Shown: positions 7,148 through 16,280, counted from the first letter of the stretch. The stretch: 33,235 nucleotides of DNA from Actinomycetota bacterium (GCA_005792725.1 SXQZ01000113.1:1-33235), one strand, 5' to 3'. Notes: generated by a model not told the origin, from the letters alone. Made by a program: numbers and translations.

Positions 7148-8944
7148 GTGAGCACCCTGACGCATCTGCCCGTGGATCCCGTGGCCGATCTGGCCCACAT
7201 CATCGCGCGGGCGGAAGTCCGCGGGGCGATCGCGCCCGACGACGCCGCAACCGCCGACCGCCTGCTGCAGGGCCTTCGCGAGGGGTGGCACGATCTCGGG
7301 GGCGAGGCCCGGGCCTCCCTAGGCCTCATCGCCGGGCCGCTGCGCGCCCGCCGCGACGCCCTGGACGCCCCCATGGCCCCCCGTGGCGGTCGGCCACTCC
7401 CACTGCGCGACGTGCTCGCCCAGATGGGCGTGACTGCGCTGCGCCACGGACAGGACCGGCCGATCCTTGCGTCCCTCGCGGGGGCCGACTCGCTCGTGGT
7501 GATGCCGACCGGGTCGGGCAAGTCGCTGTGCTTCCAGGCGCCCGCCTTCGCGGGCGGGGGCCTCACCGTGGTGGTGAGCCCGCTGATCGCACTCATTCAG
7601 GACCAGCACGACCGTCTGGCCGACATGGGCCTGCCGGTGGCCATGGTGACGAGCCTGCAGTCACCACGCGAGGCATACGCGGCCATCAACGCGATCGGGC
7701 GGGGCGAGGCGCGCCTGGTTCTGTGCGCCCCCGAGCGATTCGTGCACGAGGCCTTCACCGATGCCGTGCGGGCCAACCCGGTGGACCTGCTGGCAATCGA
7801 CGAGGCCCATTGCCTGGCGGAGTGGGGGCACGACTTCCGTCCCGAGTACCTGCACCTCGCCCGGCTGCGCGACCTGCTCGCGCCGCGCGCGATGATGGCC
7901 CTCACCGCCACGGCAACGCCCGACGTATCGGACGAGATCGTCCGCCGGCTCGGCCTGCGCGACCCGGTGACCGTTCGCACCGGGTTCGACCGGCCCAACC
8001 TGTCACTCGACGTCATCCGCCTTGACGGCAAGGGGGCGGTCGCGCGTAAGTGGGCCGCGCTCGAGGCCGGGCTCGCCGGCGCCGGGGGAATCCCCGCCAT
8101 CGTCTACTGCGGCACGCGCCGGGCCACCGAGGAGGTCGCCGAGGGCCTTGCCGCACGCGGCTTCCGCGCGGTGGGCTACCACGCGGGAATGTCCGATGAC
8201 GACCGCACACGGGCTCAGGAGTCGTTCATGTCCGGTAACGCCGACGTCATGGCGGCCACCAACGCGTTCGGCATGGGTATCGACCGCGCGGATGTGCGGG
8301 GCGTGTGGCACTGGTCCATCCCCACATCGCTGGAGGCCTACTACCAGGAGGCCGGCCGTGCGGGCCGGGACGGGATGCCCGGCCGGGCCGTGCTGCTGGC
8401 CATGCGTGCCGACCTCGGCCGGCTCATCCGGTTCGCCACCGATGACCGCGGCGTACCGGGCGGCGACCCCCGGGCCGCACGCAACCGGGCGTGGAGTGGG
8501 TACCGGGCAATCACCGGATACGTAGATGCCGATGGCTGCCGCCGCCGGGTGATCCTCACCCACTTCGGCGACCCCGCCGTGGGTGCCCCCAGCGGGCGAT
8601 GCTGCGACGTATGCGACCCGCTGCCGCCCGAGGCGGTGCCGCCCGCTGGTCCCGCCACCGCCCGGCGTGTTGCCCCTGCGGCCGGGCCGGCGGGTCGGCC
8701 CGGGGCGGATCACCCCGACCTCGCGCCCGCCGACCAGGCGATGTTCGAGCGCCTGCGCGAGTGGCGGCGCGAGCGCGCGGACGGTACGCCCGCGTACACC
8801 GTTTGCGCTGACCGCGCGCTCCGGGCGATCGCCGTGCACCGTCCCCGTGACGAGGCATCACTGCTCGGGATCAATGGCGTGGGACCGGCATTCATCGAGC
8901 GGCATTCGGCGAGCCTGTTTGGCGTGCTCGACCCCTCGGCATGA
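7148..8944 (+). CDS. recQ: ATP-dependent DNA helicase, RecQ family
   Basis: A 598-residue superfamily 2 helicase. Walker A PTGSGKS has Lys125; the DEAH box is at 218-221; ALTATAT, ATNAFGMGIDRADVR and QEAGRAGRDG follow. After the helicase core comes a zinc-type segment with Cys residues at GCRRR and GRCCDVC, then a C-terminal HRDC-like domain (ADQAMFERLREWRRERADG). RecQ proteins unwind DNA in recombination repair. About 85 residues precede the usual RecQ Q-motif region, a longer amino end than in typical RecQ. The GTG at 7148 is chosen from the leaderless -10 box. The open frame continues upstream antisense to aroA, which is a shadow. It overlaps the next gene by ATGA. Confidence 0.93.
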   Translation: MSTLTHLPVDPVADLAHIIARAEVRGAIAPDDAATADRLLQGLREGWHDLGGEARASLGLIAGPLRARRDALDAPMAPRGGRPLPLRDVLAQMGVTALRHGQDRPILASLAGADSLVVMPTGSGKSLCFQAPAFAGGGLTVVVSPLIALIQDQHDRLADMGLPVAMVTSLQSPREAYAAINAIGRGEARLVLCAPERFVHEAFTDAVRANPVDLLAIDEAHCLAEWGHDFRPEYLHLARLRDLLAPRAMMALTATATPDVSDEIVRRLGLRDPVTVRTGFDRPNLSLDVIRLDGKGAVARKWAALEAGLAGAGGIPAIVYCGTRRATEEVAEGLAARGFRAVGYHAGMSDDDRTRAQESFMSGNADVMAATNAFGMGIDRADVRGVWHWSIPTSLEAYYQEAGRAGRDGMPGRAVLLAMRADLGRLIRFATDDRGVPGGDPRAARNRAWSGYRAITGYVDADGCRRRVILTHFGDPAVGAPSGRCCDVCDPLPPEAVPPAGPATARRVAPAAGPAGRPGADHPDLAPADQAMFERLREWRRERADGTPAYTVCADRALRAIAVHRPRDEASLLGINGVGPAFIERHSASLFGVLDPSA

Positions 8945-9756
8945 GCGCCTTCGCGGTCAAGGCGGACGGCGTGGTCCTGAGGGGCGACGACGACGGGTCG
9001 GGGCCGGTCATCCTGATGCTTCACGGACTCTCGGCCACCCGGCGCTATGTGGTGCACGGTGCAACGGGCCTCGTGCGGGCTGGATTCCGGGTGATCGCCT
9101 ACGACGCGCGGGGGCACGGGGCGTCGTCCCCTGCTCCATCCCCCGCGGACTACCGCTACGGCCAGATGGTGGCCGACGCCGTGCACGTGCTCGACGACCG
9201 CGGTGCCGGGCGGGCCACCCTCGTGGGGGTATCAATGGGTGCGGCGGTGGCCGCTGCACTGGCCCTCGCCCACCCGTCGCGCGTGAACGCCCTGGTGGCC
9301 ATCACGCCCGCCCACCTGGGTACCGCCACCCGTGACCCCGCCCGCTGGGAGCGCCTTGCCGCGGGGCTCGAGTCGGGCGGGGCCGACGGCTTCGTGCAGG
9401 CCCACGGCACACCGGGAGCCGACCCGGCGGCCCATGCGCTCATCCGCATGGCCATGCGTCAGCGAATGGAGCGGCACGACGACCCCGGGGCCGTGGCCGC
9501 CGCGTTGCGGGCAACACCGGCCGGCGCCGCATTCGACGGCGAGGACGCCCTGCGGGCGATCGCCTGCCCGACCCTGGTGATCGGAAGCCGCGACCGGCTC
9601 GACCCCGACCACCCCCTGTGGATCGCCCAGCGCTGGGCCACGCTGATCCCCGCCGCGGAGTTCGTGGTGGAGGATGAGGCCGCGAGTCCGCTGGCCTGGC
9701 GCGGCGGCTCGCTCAGCCGGGTGATCGACGCCTTCCTGACCGACGTCCTCGGCTAG
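8941..9756 (+). CDS. Alpha/beta-hydrolase fold protein
   Basis: A 271-residue protein of the alpha/beta hydrolase fold. The oxyanion segment MLHGLSATRR, the strand YDARGHGAS and the nucleophile elbow GVSMG (Ser98) are clear, and Asp218 (GSRDRL) is placed as the acid. The position where the catalytic His is expected reads EAASPL rather than the common GHSPL, so residue 248 is Ala. It may therefore be inactive or use another residue. Substrate unknown. It overlaps recQ by 4 bp and is probably co-transcribed. Its TAG stop shares a CTAG with the stop of the convergent GNAT gene. Confidence 0.85.
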   Translation: MSAFAVKADGVVLRGDDDGSGPVILMLHGLSATRRYVVHGATGLVRAGFRVIAYDARGHGASSPAPSPADYRYGQMVADAVHVLDDRGAGRATLVGVSMGAAVAAALALAHPSRVNALVAITPAHLGTATRDPARWERLAAGLESGGADGFVQAHGTPGADPAAHALIRMAMRQRMERHDDPGAVAAALRATPAGAAFDGEDALRAIACPTLVIGSRDRLDPDHPLWIAQRWATLIPAAEFVVEDEAASPLAWRGGSLSRVIDAFLTDVLG

Positions 9757-10214
9757 GGAAGCGGCAGGGCCCGCTCGAACACGATGCGGTCCTCGCCGGG
9801 GCCGAGGTGCCCCGCGACGAGGGGCCCCTCGAACCCGAGGGCGCGGTGGAACGCGATGGAGCCGGGGCGGCCGGGAGCCGCGAGCGCGCGCATGCGCGTG
9901 CACCCCCGCCCCATCGCCCGCCTCCCGAACTCCCGGTACAGCAACGCCCCGATCCCCTGACCGCGCAGCGCCGGGTCAACCGCGTGCAGGTGGACGTAGG
10001 CGAGGTCGGGCTCCGCCAGGCTCACCAACCCGAGGAGGAAGCCCGCGGGGGCGCCGTCGTCCCGCGCAATCCATACCCCATGGGGGCCCAACTGATCGAA
10101 GAACAAGCGATGCAGGGTGAGACCCACCGGGTGACCGAACCACTCATCCGCCACCGTCCGGGCCGCGTCGAAGTCGGCGGCGGCCAGCACGCGGGGCGCC
10201 TGCAGGCCGTCCAT
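9753..10214 (-). CDS. GNAT-family N-acetyltransferase
   Basis: A 153-residue protein with the acetyl-CoA binding signature VDPALRGQGIGALLYREF and the later segment PGSIAFHRALGFE typical of GNAT enzymes. The acceptor substrate is unknown. The ATG at 10214 begins five bases after the msrA stop, so it is the last gene of the hisC-aroF-tyrA-msrA group. It meets the hydrolase gene tail to tail, with both stops inside one CTAG (9753-9756). Confidence 0.85.
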   Translation of the reverse strand: MDGLQAPRVLAAADFDAARTVADEWFGHPVGLTLHRLFFDQLGPHGVWIARDDGAPAGFLLGLVSLAEPDLAYVHLHAVDPALRGQGIGALLYREFGRRAMGRGCTRMRALAAPGRPGSIAFHRALGFEGPLVAGHLGPGEDRIVFERALPLP

Positions 10215-10219
10215 GCGCG

Positions 10220-10876
10220 TCAGGCGAGCCCGGCGATGCCCGCCGGGCAGGTGACCCCGGTGCCGCCCAGCCCGCAGTACCCGCCCGGGTTCCGGTACAG
10301 GTACTGCTGGTGGTACGCCTCGGCGTAGTAGAAGGGCCCCGCCTCGGTGATCTCGGTGGTGATGGGCCGTGCGCCCGCCGCGTCGAGCGCCCACTGGAAC
10401 AGGTCGCGCGAGCCCGCGGCGATCCGGCGCGGCCGCGCGCCCCTCCCGTAGATGGCCGCGCGGGACGGCGGGCCCCCGGCGGTGCCCTGGCGGACTCCCT
10501 CCGTGGGGTCATGACCCTCCCAGAACACCTCCAGCAGCCGGGCGTACGGCGTGACGGCCGGATCGAACACGGCGAGAACCACCTCGGCATGCCCGGTGAG
10601 CCCCGTACAGACCTCCTCATACAGCGGGTTGCGCGTGATGCCGCCGGCATACCCCACCGCGGTCGTCCAGACTCCCGGCTGCGCCCAGAACCGGCGCTCG
10701 GCCCCCCAGAAGCAGCCCATGCCGACCACGATCTGCTCGTACCCGTCCGGAAAGGGCGGCAGCAGCGGGTGGCCCAGGACCTCATGGGCGTCGGGCACGC
10801 GGATGGTCTCGGTACGCCCGGGCAGGGCGTCCGCGTCCGTCACCATCCCCGGGGTCCCGACGTGCCGGGTACCCAT
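10220..10876 (-). CDS. msrA: Peptide methionine sulfoxide reductase MsrA
   Basis: A 218-residue enzyme that reduces methionine-S-sulfoxide in proteins. The catalytic motif GCFWG has Cys55; [14 protein letters not shown] and [15 protein letters not shown] are further family markers, the last carrying the recycling Cys. A second Cys follows in GVTCP. I start at the ATG at 10876, which has GGAGG four bases upstream; the open frame extends 18 codons further but without support. It lies 19 bases after the tyrA stop. Its presence in an aromatic operon is likely a matter of co-transcription. Confidence 0.93.
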   Translation of the reverse strand: MGTRHVGTPGMVTDADALPGRTETIRVPDAHEVLGHPLLPPFPDGYEQIVVGMGCFWGAERRFWAQPGVWTTAVGYAGGITRNPLYEEVCTGLTGHAEVVLAVFDPAVTPYARLLEVFWEGHDPTEGVRQGTAGGPPSRAAIYGRGARPRRIAAGSRDLFQWALDAAGARPITTEITEAGPFYYAEAYHQQYLYRNPGGYCGLGGTGVTCPAGIAGLA

Positions 10877-10895
10877 CAGGCCTCCGGGTCCGGGG

Positions 10896-12008
10896 TCATT
10901 CGCCGACGGCCGCGCCGAAGCCATTCGCACTGATCAGGGCGAGCGCCCGGGCCGCGGCATCCTCGCCCACCACATCGAGCGCGAGGGATCCGAACGGCTC
11001 GTCGGCACGGGCGGGGCTGAGGTGCAGGTCCTCGATGTTGATGTGGGCATGCCCGAGGGCCGTGGCGATCTCGCTGAGCACGCCGGGGCGGTTGGGCACT
11101 GCGACGACGATGCGCACCACCTCCCCGCCGCCGGTGTCCTCCTGGTCCAGCAGGCGTTGCCGACCCGTGGCCGCGGTGGCGAAGAAGGCCTCGAGCCACT
11201 CGCGGTCACCGCGCTCAAGCGCCGCCTCGACATCCGCGAGCTGGGTCCGGTGCCGGCGGGTCTCGGCGAGCACGGCGTCGCGGTTGCTCAGGAGGATGTC
11301 GGCCCAGAGGCGCGGATTGGCCCCTGCCACGCGGGTGAGGTCACGGAAGGACGGACCGGCGGACCGGAGTGCCTCGCGCCCCTGCGGCGCGGTGGACGCG
11401 GCCTGGCGCATGAGCGCCGACGCCAGGACGTGCGGCAGGTGGGATACCAGCGCCATGAGATGGTCGTGCACGTCGGCGGCCACGGCTACCGGGACGGCGC
11501 CCGTGGCCGCCACCATCCCGTGGACGCGCTCGAGCAGGGCGGGTCGGGTCTCGGCGGTGGGCGTGAGGAACCAGATGGCACCCTCGAACAGGTCCGCGCG
11601 TGCCCCCTGGACACCCGACTGCTCACCGCCGGCCACGGGATGCCCCCCGCAGAACCGCTCGCGCTCCGCGGGGGTGAGCGCCTGGAGCACCGCCGACTTG
11701 GCCGACCCGGCATCGGTGACCACCGTGCCCTCGTCGGCGACCGCCAGTACGTCGTGCACCAGGCCGGGGATCGCCCCGACGGGAGCGCACACCACCACCA
11801 CATCGGCGCCGCTCACGGCCGTGGGGATGTCGTCGCAGCCCGTGGTGATGGCACCGCACCGCAGCGCGGCGTCGAGGGCGCCGGGCGCCGGATCAACGCC
11901 GCGGACATCCGACGCCACCCCGCGGGCGCGCAGTGCGAGGCCGAGCGAGCCGCCGATGAGGCCGACGCCGACGAGGGCGACCGGGCCACCCGGGCCGGCC
12001 GTCGCCAT
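10896..12008 (-). CDS. tyrA: Prephenate dehydrogenase with ACT domain
   Basis: A 370-residue enzyme that oxidises and decarboxylates prephenate to 4-hydroxyphenylpyruvate for tyrosine. The NAD-binding GVGLIGGS is at 14-21. The substrate region [12 protein letters not shown] and the [10 protein letters not shown] helix follow. The last 70 residues (from [17 protein letters not shown]) form an ACT domain, the usual site of amino-acid feedback. Its ATG directly follows the TAG stop of the DAHP synthase gene, so translation is coupled. Confidence 0.95.
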   Translation of the reverse strand: MATAGPGGPVALVGVGLIGGSLGLALRARGVASDVRGVDPAPGALDAALRCGAITTGCDDIPTAVSGADVVVVCAPVGAIPGLVHDVLAVADEGTVVTDAGSAKSAVLQALTPAERERFCGGHPVAGGEQSGVQGARADLFEGAIWFLTPTAETRPALLERVHGMVAATGAVPVAVAADVHDHLMALVSHLPHVLASALMRQAASTAPQGREALRSAGPSFRDLTRVAGANPRLWADILLSNRDAVLAETRRHRTQLADVEAALERGDREWLEAFFATAATGRQRLLDQEDTGGGEVVRIVVAVPNRPGVLSEIATALGHAHINIEDLHLSPARADEPFGSLALDVVGEDAAARALALISANGFGAAVGE

Positions 12009-13055
12009 CTAGACCCCGGCTGCCACGGGCTCGCCGCCCGCCATGACGAGGCCCATGAGGTCCACCACGCGCTTGACGTCGGCGACCCAGGCGCCGAACG
12101 TGTCGGCGTGCAGGGCCTGCGGGCCGTCGCACAGGGCGTGCTCGGGCGACGGATGCACCTCGACGATCAGGCCATCGGCGCCGGCCGCCACCGCGGCGCG
12201 GGCCATCGGCAGGATGAAGTCACGGCGTCCCATCGCATGCGACGGGTCCACGATCACCGGCAGCGCCGAGAGGTTCTTGGCCACCGGTACGGCCGAGAGG
12301 TCGAGCGTCGACCGCGTCGCGGTCTCGAACGTGCGGATGCCCCGCTCGCACAGCATGATGCGCTCGTTGCCCTCCTTCGCGATGTACTCGGCGGAGAGCA
12401 GCCACTCCTCGATCGTGTTGGCGAGTCCGCGCTTGAGCAGCACGGCCTTGTCAGTGCGCCCGACCTCGCGCATGAGGTCGAAGTTCTGCATGTTGCGCGC
12501 ACCGAGCTGGATGACATCGGCCACCGCGAGGATGTCGTCGAGCTGCCGGATGTCCATGAGCTCGGTCACGACGGGCAGCCCGGTCTCCGCCTTTGCCTCC
12601 GCGAGGATCTCCAGTGCAGGGACACCAAGCCCCTGGAAGGTGTACGGCGAGGTGCGCGGCTTGTAGGCGCCGCCGCGCAGCATCGCGGCGCCCGCGGCCT
12701 TGACCACACGGGCCGTCCCGAGCGTCTGCTCCCGCGTCTCCACCGTGCAGGGTCCGGCGATGAGGCAGAACGCGCCGCCTCCGGCCTTCGCGCCGTCCAC
12801 CACCACCGGCAGGTCGCCGTGACGGAACTCACGGGACACGAGCTTGTAGGGCTTGAGGATCGGCACGACCCGCTCGACGCCCTCCTGACCCGCCAGGTCG
12901 AGATGGGCGATGATCTCGCGGTCGTCACCGATCGCGCCGATGACCGTGACGAACTCGCCGCGCGACACGTGGGCCTGGGCCCCGGCGGCGGTCACGCGAT
13001 CGACGACGGCCTGGATGTGGCCGTCGCTCGCGCCTTCCTTCATCACGATCATCAT
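12009..13055 (-). CDS. aroF: 3-deoxy-7-phosphoheptulonate (DAHP) synthase, AroF/AroG beta type
   Basis: A 348-residue enzyme making the first committed compound of the shikimate pathway from PEP and erythrose 4-phosphate. An amino-terminal regulatory domain (MIVMKEGAS onwards, about 90 residues) precedes the TIM barrel. The barrel carries AGPCTVE, RGGAYKPRTSPY, GARNMQNF, KRG, VDPSHAMG and EVHPSPEHALCDGPQAL; the Cys, His, Glu and Asp of these motifs are the expected metal ligands. Two adjacent ATGs (13055, 13052) are possible starts. An AGGGAG site overlaps the hisC stop about 12 bases upstream. Confidence 0.95.
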   Translation of the reverse strand: MMIVMKEGASDGHIQAVVDRVTAAGAQAHVSRGEFVTVIGAIGDDREIIAHLDLAGQEGVERVVPILKPYKLVSREFRHGDLPVVVDGAKAGGGAFCLIAGPCTVETREQTLGTARVVKAAGAAMLRGGAYKPRTSPYTFQGLGVPALEILAEAKAETGLPVVTELMDIRQLDDILAVADVIQLGARNMQNFDLMREVGRTDKAVLLKRGLANTIEEWLLSAEYIAKEGNERIMLCERGIRTFETATRSTLDLSAVPVAKNLSALPVIVDPSHAMGRRDFILPMARAAVAAGADGLIVEVHPSPEHALCDGPQALHADTFGAWVADVKRVVDLMGLVMAGGEPVAAGV

Positions 13056-13072
13056 GGCTGCGGACAGTCTCC

Positions 13073-14188
13073 CTATACGTGTGTGTGGATACCTGCGACC
13101 GCCCCGAGGGCGGCGAGGAAGGCATCGTTCTCGGATGGCGCCCCGATGGTCACGCGCAGGGTGCCGGGGCACCCCAGAGCGGAGCCATCACGGACGATGA
13201 CGCCCCCCCGGAGGAGCGCCTCGTGCAGGACGCGGGCATCCATGCCCGGGTCCGGCGGCTCCATGAGGATAAAGTTGCCGTGGCTCGGCGTAAAGGGCAC
13301 ACCCATCTCCCGCAACGCTGCAGACATCCGGTCGCGCTCCGCGATGGCCTCGTCCACGCGGGCCTGGATGGCGGCGGGGTGCCGGAGACTCTCGAGCGCC
13401 GCGATCTGCGCGAGGTGGTTGGTGTTGAACGGCTGCCGCACGGCCTCGAGGGCATCGACCCACGACTCGGACCCGATGCCGTACCCCACCCGGAGGCCGC
13501 AGAGGCCGTAGGCCTTACTGAACGTGCGCGTGACCAGCAGGTTCGGGCGTGTGCGCGCGAGCACGGCAACGCGGCCGCGATCGGGCTCGCCCACGAAGTC
13601 GTAGTACGCCTCGTCCACGAGCACGGCGAGGTCGTCGGGGATCAGCCCGAGGAAGCGCTCGATCTCATCGGCGGTTCGGTAGACACCGGTGGGGTTGTTG
13701 GGGTTGCACACGATGACCAGACGCGTGCGCTCGTCCACCGCCGCGGCCATGGCGTCGAGGTCGTGCCCGCCGTCCGGGGCGAGTGGCACGGCGATGCCCA
13801 CGGCGCCGGCGCCGGCCGCGAGGTGCGGGTAGATGGCGAATGACGGGTCTGCGTGGACCACCGTGCTGCCGGGGTCCAGCAGGGCCACGCCGGCGTGCAC
13901 GATGATCTCGCACGACCCATTGCCCACCGTCACCTGCGAGCGCCCGACGCCGTGGCACACGGCCAGGGCGTCGCGCAGGTCACGGGCCGCACCGTCGGGG
14001 TACCGGTTGAGGCCGGCAAGCCCCGCGTCGATCACCGCCGCCACCTCGGGCAGGGGCGGGAACGGGCTCTCGTTCGATGCCAGCTTGACCACGGACGTGA
14101 GGCCGTAGCCGGCCATGACCTCGGCCATGGTGAGGCCGGGCTCGTAGTGCGGGATTCCCGCGATGCGGTCGGATGTGCGGATGCCCAT
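13073..14188 (-). CDS. hisC: HisC-type aminotransferase (histidinol-phosphate or aromatic amino acid)
   Basis: A 371-residue fold-type I PLP enzyme. NPNNPTGVYR, VDEAYYDF and the PLP-lysine segment TRTFSKAYGLCGLRVGYG (Lys225) are clear. The family includes histidinol-phosphate aminotransferases and close relatives that transaminate phenylpyruvate and 4-hydroxyphenylpyruvate. The neighbours DAHP synthase and tyrA suggest an aromatic role, which is inference. The ATG at 14188 is preferred; an in-frame ATG at 14206 would add six residues. No ribosome site is seen before either. A 16-bp inverted repeat (14194-14209) sits just before the start. It opens the minus-strand operon and diverges from scpA. 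Confidence 0.9.
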   Translation of the reverse strand: MGIRTSDRIAGIPHYEPGLTMAEVMAGYGLTSVVKLASNESPFPPLPEVAAVIDAGLAGLNRYPDGAARDLRDALAVCHGVGRSQVTVGNGSCEIIVHAGVALLDPGSTVVHADPSFAIYPHLAAGAGAVGIAVPLAPDGGHDLDAMAAAVDERTRLVIVCNPNNPTGVYRTADEIERFLGLIPDDLAVLVDEAYYDFVGEPDRGRVAVLARTRPNLLVTRTFSKAYGLCGLRVGYGIGSESWVDALEAVRQPFNTNHLAQIAALESLRHPAAIQARVDEAIAERDRMSAALREMGVPFTPSHGNFILMEPPDPGMDARVLHEALLRGGVIVRDGSALGCPGTLRVTIGAPSENDAFLAALGAVAGIHTHV

Positions 14189-14193
14189 CGGGT

Positions 14194-14209
14194 CGCATGA
14201 TCGCATGCG
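14194..14209. promoter_or_regulatory. 16-bp inverted repeat in the hisC-scpA divergent gap
   Basis: CGCATG and CATGCG flank ATCG, a perfect 6-4-6 inverted repeat six bases from the hisC ATG. On the minus strand it contains GATCAT eight bases before the ATG, a weak -10 candidate. A dimeric regulator site is possible but unproven. Confidence 0.3.
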
Positions 14210-14248
14210 CGGGACGAACCCCGCGGAGGGACGCGCCGGGGATGCCGG

Positions 14249-14254
14249 TAACCT
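14249..14254 (+). promoter_or_regulatory. -10 box of scpA, leaderless type
   Basis: TAACCT with seven bases to the GTG at 14262. This is the layout seen before recQ, trpS, gcvT and others in this window. There is no ribosome site. Confidence 0.55.
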
Positions 14255-14261
14255 TGGCGGG

Positions 14262-14987
14262 GTGCCTGCCCGTGATGCGAGTGCGGCCCTCACGCAGGAG
14301 GTCGAGATCGACCTCTTCCAGGGTCCCTTTGACCTCTTGCTCACCCTGCTGCTCAGGGACGAGGTCGACCTGCTCGAGCTGCCTCTCGCCGACCTCGTCG
14401 AGGAGGCGGTCACCCCGGCGACCGACGAGCGGTGGGAGATTGATGCCGCGAGCCAGCTCGTCCTGCTGCTCGCCGCCATCGCCGACCTGAAGGGCCGGCG
14501 CATGCTCGGAGAGGAGGTCGAGGACGAGCCGGATGCCGACGCGCTTGCGATGCGCGAGGCACTCGTCGGTCGCCTCGTCGCCTACGCGCCCTTCCAGCGC
14601 GCCGCCCTCTGGCTGGCCGACCGGCTGCGCGCCGCGGAGCGCCCCCGGTACCGCCGGGTACCGCCGGGTACCGCCACCCCGGTGCCCGTGCATGATGACC
14701 CGGCGCGCCTCAGCGCCGCCATTGACCGGATGGTCGTGGCACCGCCCGCGCCGTCACTCGCGCACATGGGCGTGGTACGGCGGCCCCTCCCCGAACTGCT
14801 GGTCCGCCTGCGCGACTCCCTGGCGCGCCTGCGGGAGGTCTCGTTCGACCGGATCGTCGCGGACTGTGACCGGCTGGAGGAGGCCCTCACGCTGCTGGCG
14901 GCGCTCGAACTCGTACGGCGCGGGGAGGCCGAACTGCGCCAGGACGTGCCCTTCGGCGACATCCTGATCACCGGAACGCGGGCATGA
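14262..14987 (+). CDS. scpA: Segregation and condensation protein A
   Basis: A 241-residue kleisin subunit that, with ScpB, binds SMC to compact and segregate chromosomes. The amino-terminal signature IDLFQGPFDLLLTLL and DLLELPLADLVEEAV are typical, as is the C-terminal winged-helix region. The GTG at 14262 follows a TAACCT box by seven bases. The frame stays open upstream to 14163 without support. A 10-bp unit (CCGCCGGGTA) is repeated about 2.5 times at 14652-14676 in the linker, coding RYRRVPPGTATP. It overlaps scpB by ATGA. Confidence 0.93.
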   Translation: MPARDASAALTQEVEIDLFQGPFDLLLTLLLRDEVDLLELPLADLVEEAVTPATDERWEIDAASQLVLLLAAIADLKGRRMLGEEVEDEPDADALAMREALVGRLVAYAPFQRAALWLADRLRAAERPRYRRVPPGTATPVPVHDDPARLSAAIDRMVVAPPAPSLAHMGVVRRPLPELLVRLRDSLARLREVSFDRIVADCDRLEEALTLLAALELVRRGEAELRQDVPFGDILITGTRA

Positions 14988-15565
14988 ACGATCTGGCGCG
15001 CACCATCGAGGCCCTGCTCTTTATCGCGCCGGAGCCCCTCGAGGTCGCCACGATTCAGGACATCACCGGCGAGGGGCCGGACGGCATTGCCGGTGCCCTC
15101 GAGGAGGTGCGCGGGCGCCACGGCCCGGACACGGGGCTGGAACTGGCCGAGGTGGCCGGCGGCTGGGCGCTGCGCACCCGCGGCGACCTCGCCGCTGCGT
15201 GCGACGCGCTCCGCGCGCGCCCCCGGGAGGATCGCCTCTCCCCCGCCGCGCTCGAGACGCTCGCGGTGGTGGCCTATCTCGAGCCGGTGACCCGGCGCGA
15301 GATCGGTCGCCTGCGCGGGGTTGACGTGGACAGTACGGTGAGCAGCCTGCTCGACCGCGGCCTCATCGAGGAGGCGGACCGGCCCCACGCCGGGCCCACC
15401 ACCTACCGCACCACGACCGCGTTCCTCGAGCGCTTCGGCCTGGCCCGGCGCGGCGACCTGCCGACGCTCGAGCGCTTCGAGCTGACGGGGCCCGAGGCCG
15501 GGGCGCTGCGCGCCCGGCTGGAGCACGCCGACCTCATCGCGGAGGCCGAGACCGGCGATGCCTGA
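14984..15565 (+). CDS. scpB: Segregation and condensation protein B
   Basis: A 193-residue partner of ScpA and SMC made of two winged-helix domains. It begins MNDLARTIEALLFIAPEPLEV, the common ScpB opening, and contains LSPAALETLAVVAYLEPVTRREIGRLRGVDVDS and LIEEADRPHAGPTTYRTT, both conserved in the family. It overlaps scpA by 4 bp and rluB by 8 bp, so all three are coupled. Length is normal. Confidence 0.95.
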   Translation: MNDLARTIEALLFIAPEPLEVATIQDITGEGPDGIAGALEEVRGRHGPDTGLELAEVAGGWALRTRGDLAAACDALRARPREDRLSPAALETLAVVAYLEPVTRREIGRLRGVDVDSTVSSLLDRGLIEEADRPHAGPTTYRTTTAFLERFGLARRGDLPTLERFELTGPEAGALRARLEHADLIAEAETGDA

Positions 15566-16280
15566 CATGCGCGTGCATCGCGCCCTGGCGCAGGCCGGGG
15601 TCGCGAGCCGCCGCGCGGCCGAGGGCCTGGTCTCGGAGGGGCGGGTCACTGTGAATGGTGCGGTGGCGGCCGTCGGCCAGATCGTCTCCGATCGGGACGT
15701 GATCGCCGTGGATGGCCGGCGCGTGCGTGCCGAGCCCATCCGCACCTACATGCTCAACAAGGCCATGGGCGTGGTGTCCACCGCGTCCGACCCGGAGGGC
15801 CGTCCCACGGTGCTCGATGGCCTGCCCGCCGATGTACGCCTGTACCCCATCGGACGGCTGGACATCGACACCACCGGCCTGCTGCTCATCACCAACGATG
15901 GTGACCTGGCCCACCGCCTCATGCACCCGCGCTCGAAGGTCCCCAAGACCTACGAGGCGTTGGTTGACGGACGGGTATCGTCCGCGACCGTGCGCACGCT
16001 GAGGACTGGCATTCAACTCGAGGACGGGCCCACGCAGCCCGCGGCGGTCGAGGTCCTGGAGCGACGGGCCCAGGGCGGCACCTGGCTGCGCATCGAGATC
16101 ACCGAGGGGCGCAACCGCCAGGTGCGCCGCATGTGCGAGGCCGTCGGCCACGATGTGAGGCGCTTGGTGCGCACCCGCTACGCCGGCGTCGGTCTGGGCG
16201 GCCTGGCGCGCGGCCAGCACCGCTTGCTCTCGTCCGCCGAGCTCGCCCGCCTCGACGCGCAGGTGGGTGCCACCCGGTGA
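15558..16280 (+). CDS. rluB: 23S rRNA pseudouridine synthase, RluB/RsuA family
   Basis: A 240-residue enzyme with an amino-terminal S4 RNA-binding domain (RVHRALAQAGVASRRAAEGL) and a catalytic domain with GRLDIDTTGLLLITNDG, in which the Asp after RL is the catalytic residue. Later segments KVPKTYEALVDG and EGRNRQVRRMCEAVGH are typical. The position after scpB argues for the 23S-modifying RluB branch. The start is ATG 15558 or 15567; the first overlaps the scpB stop. The end overlaps aroH by GTGA. Confidence 0.93.
   Translation: MPDMRVHRALAQAGVASRRAAEGLVSEGRVTVNGAVAAVGQIVSDRDVIAVDGRRVRAEPIRTYMLNKAMGVVSTASDPEGRPTVLDGLPADVRLYPIGRLDIDTTGLLLITNDGDLAHRLMHPRSKVPKTYEALVDGRVSSATVRTLRTGIQLEDGPTQPAAVEVLERRAQGGTWLRIEITEGRNRQVRRMCEAVGHDVRRLVRTRYAGVGLGGLARGQHRLLSSAELARLDAQVGATR

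Noticed and set aside
10551-13511. A 986-residue plus-strand open frame
   Set aside because: Antisense to msrA, tyrA, aroF and hisC, all with clear motifs. Composition is that of a shadow frame.
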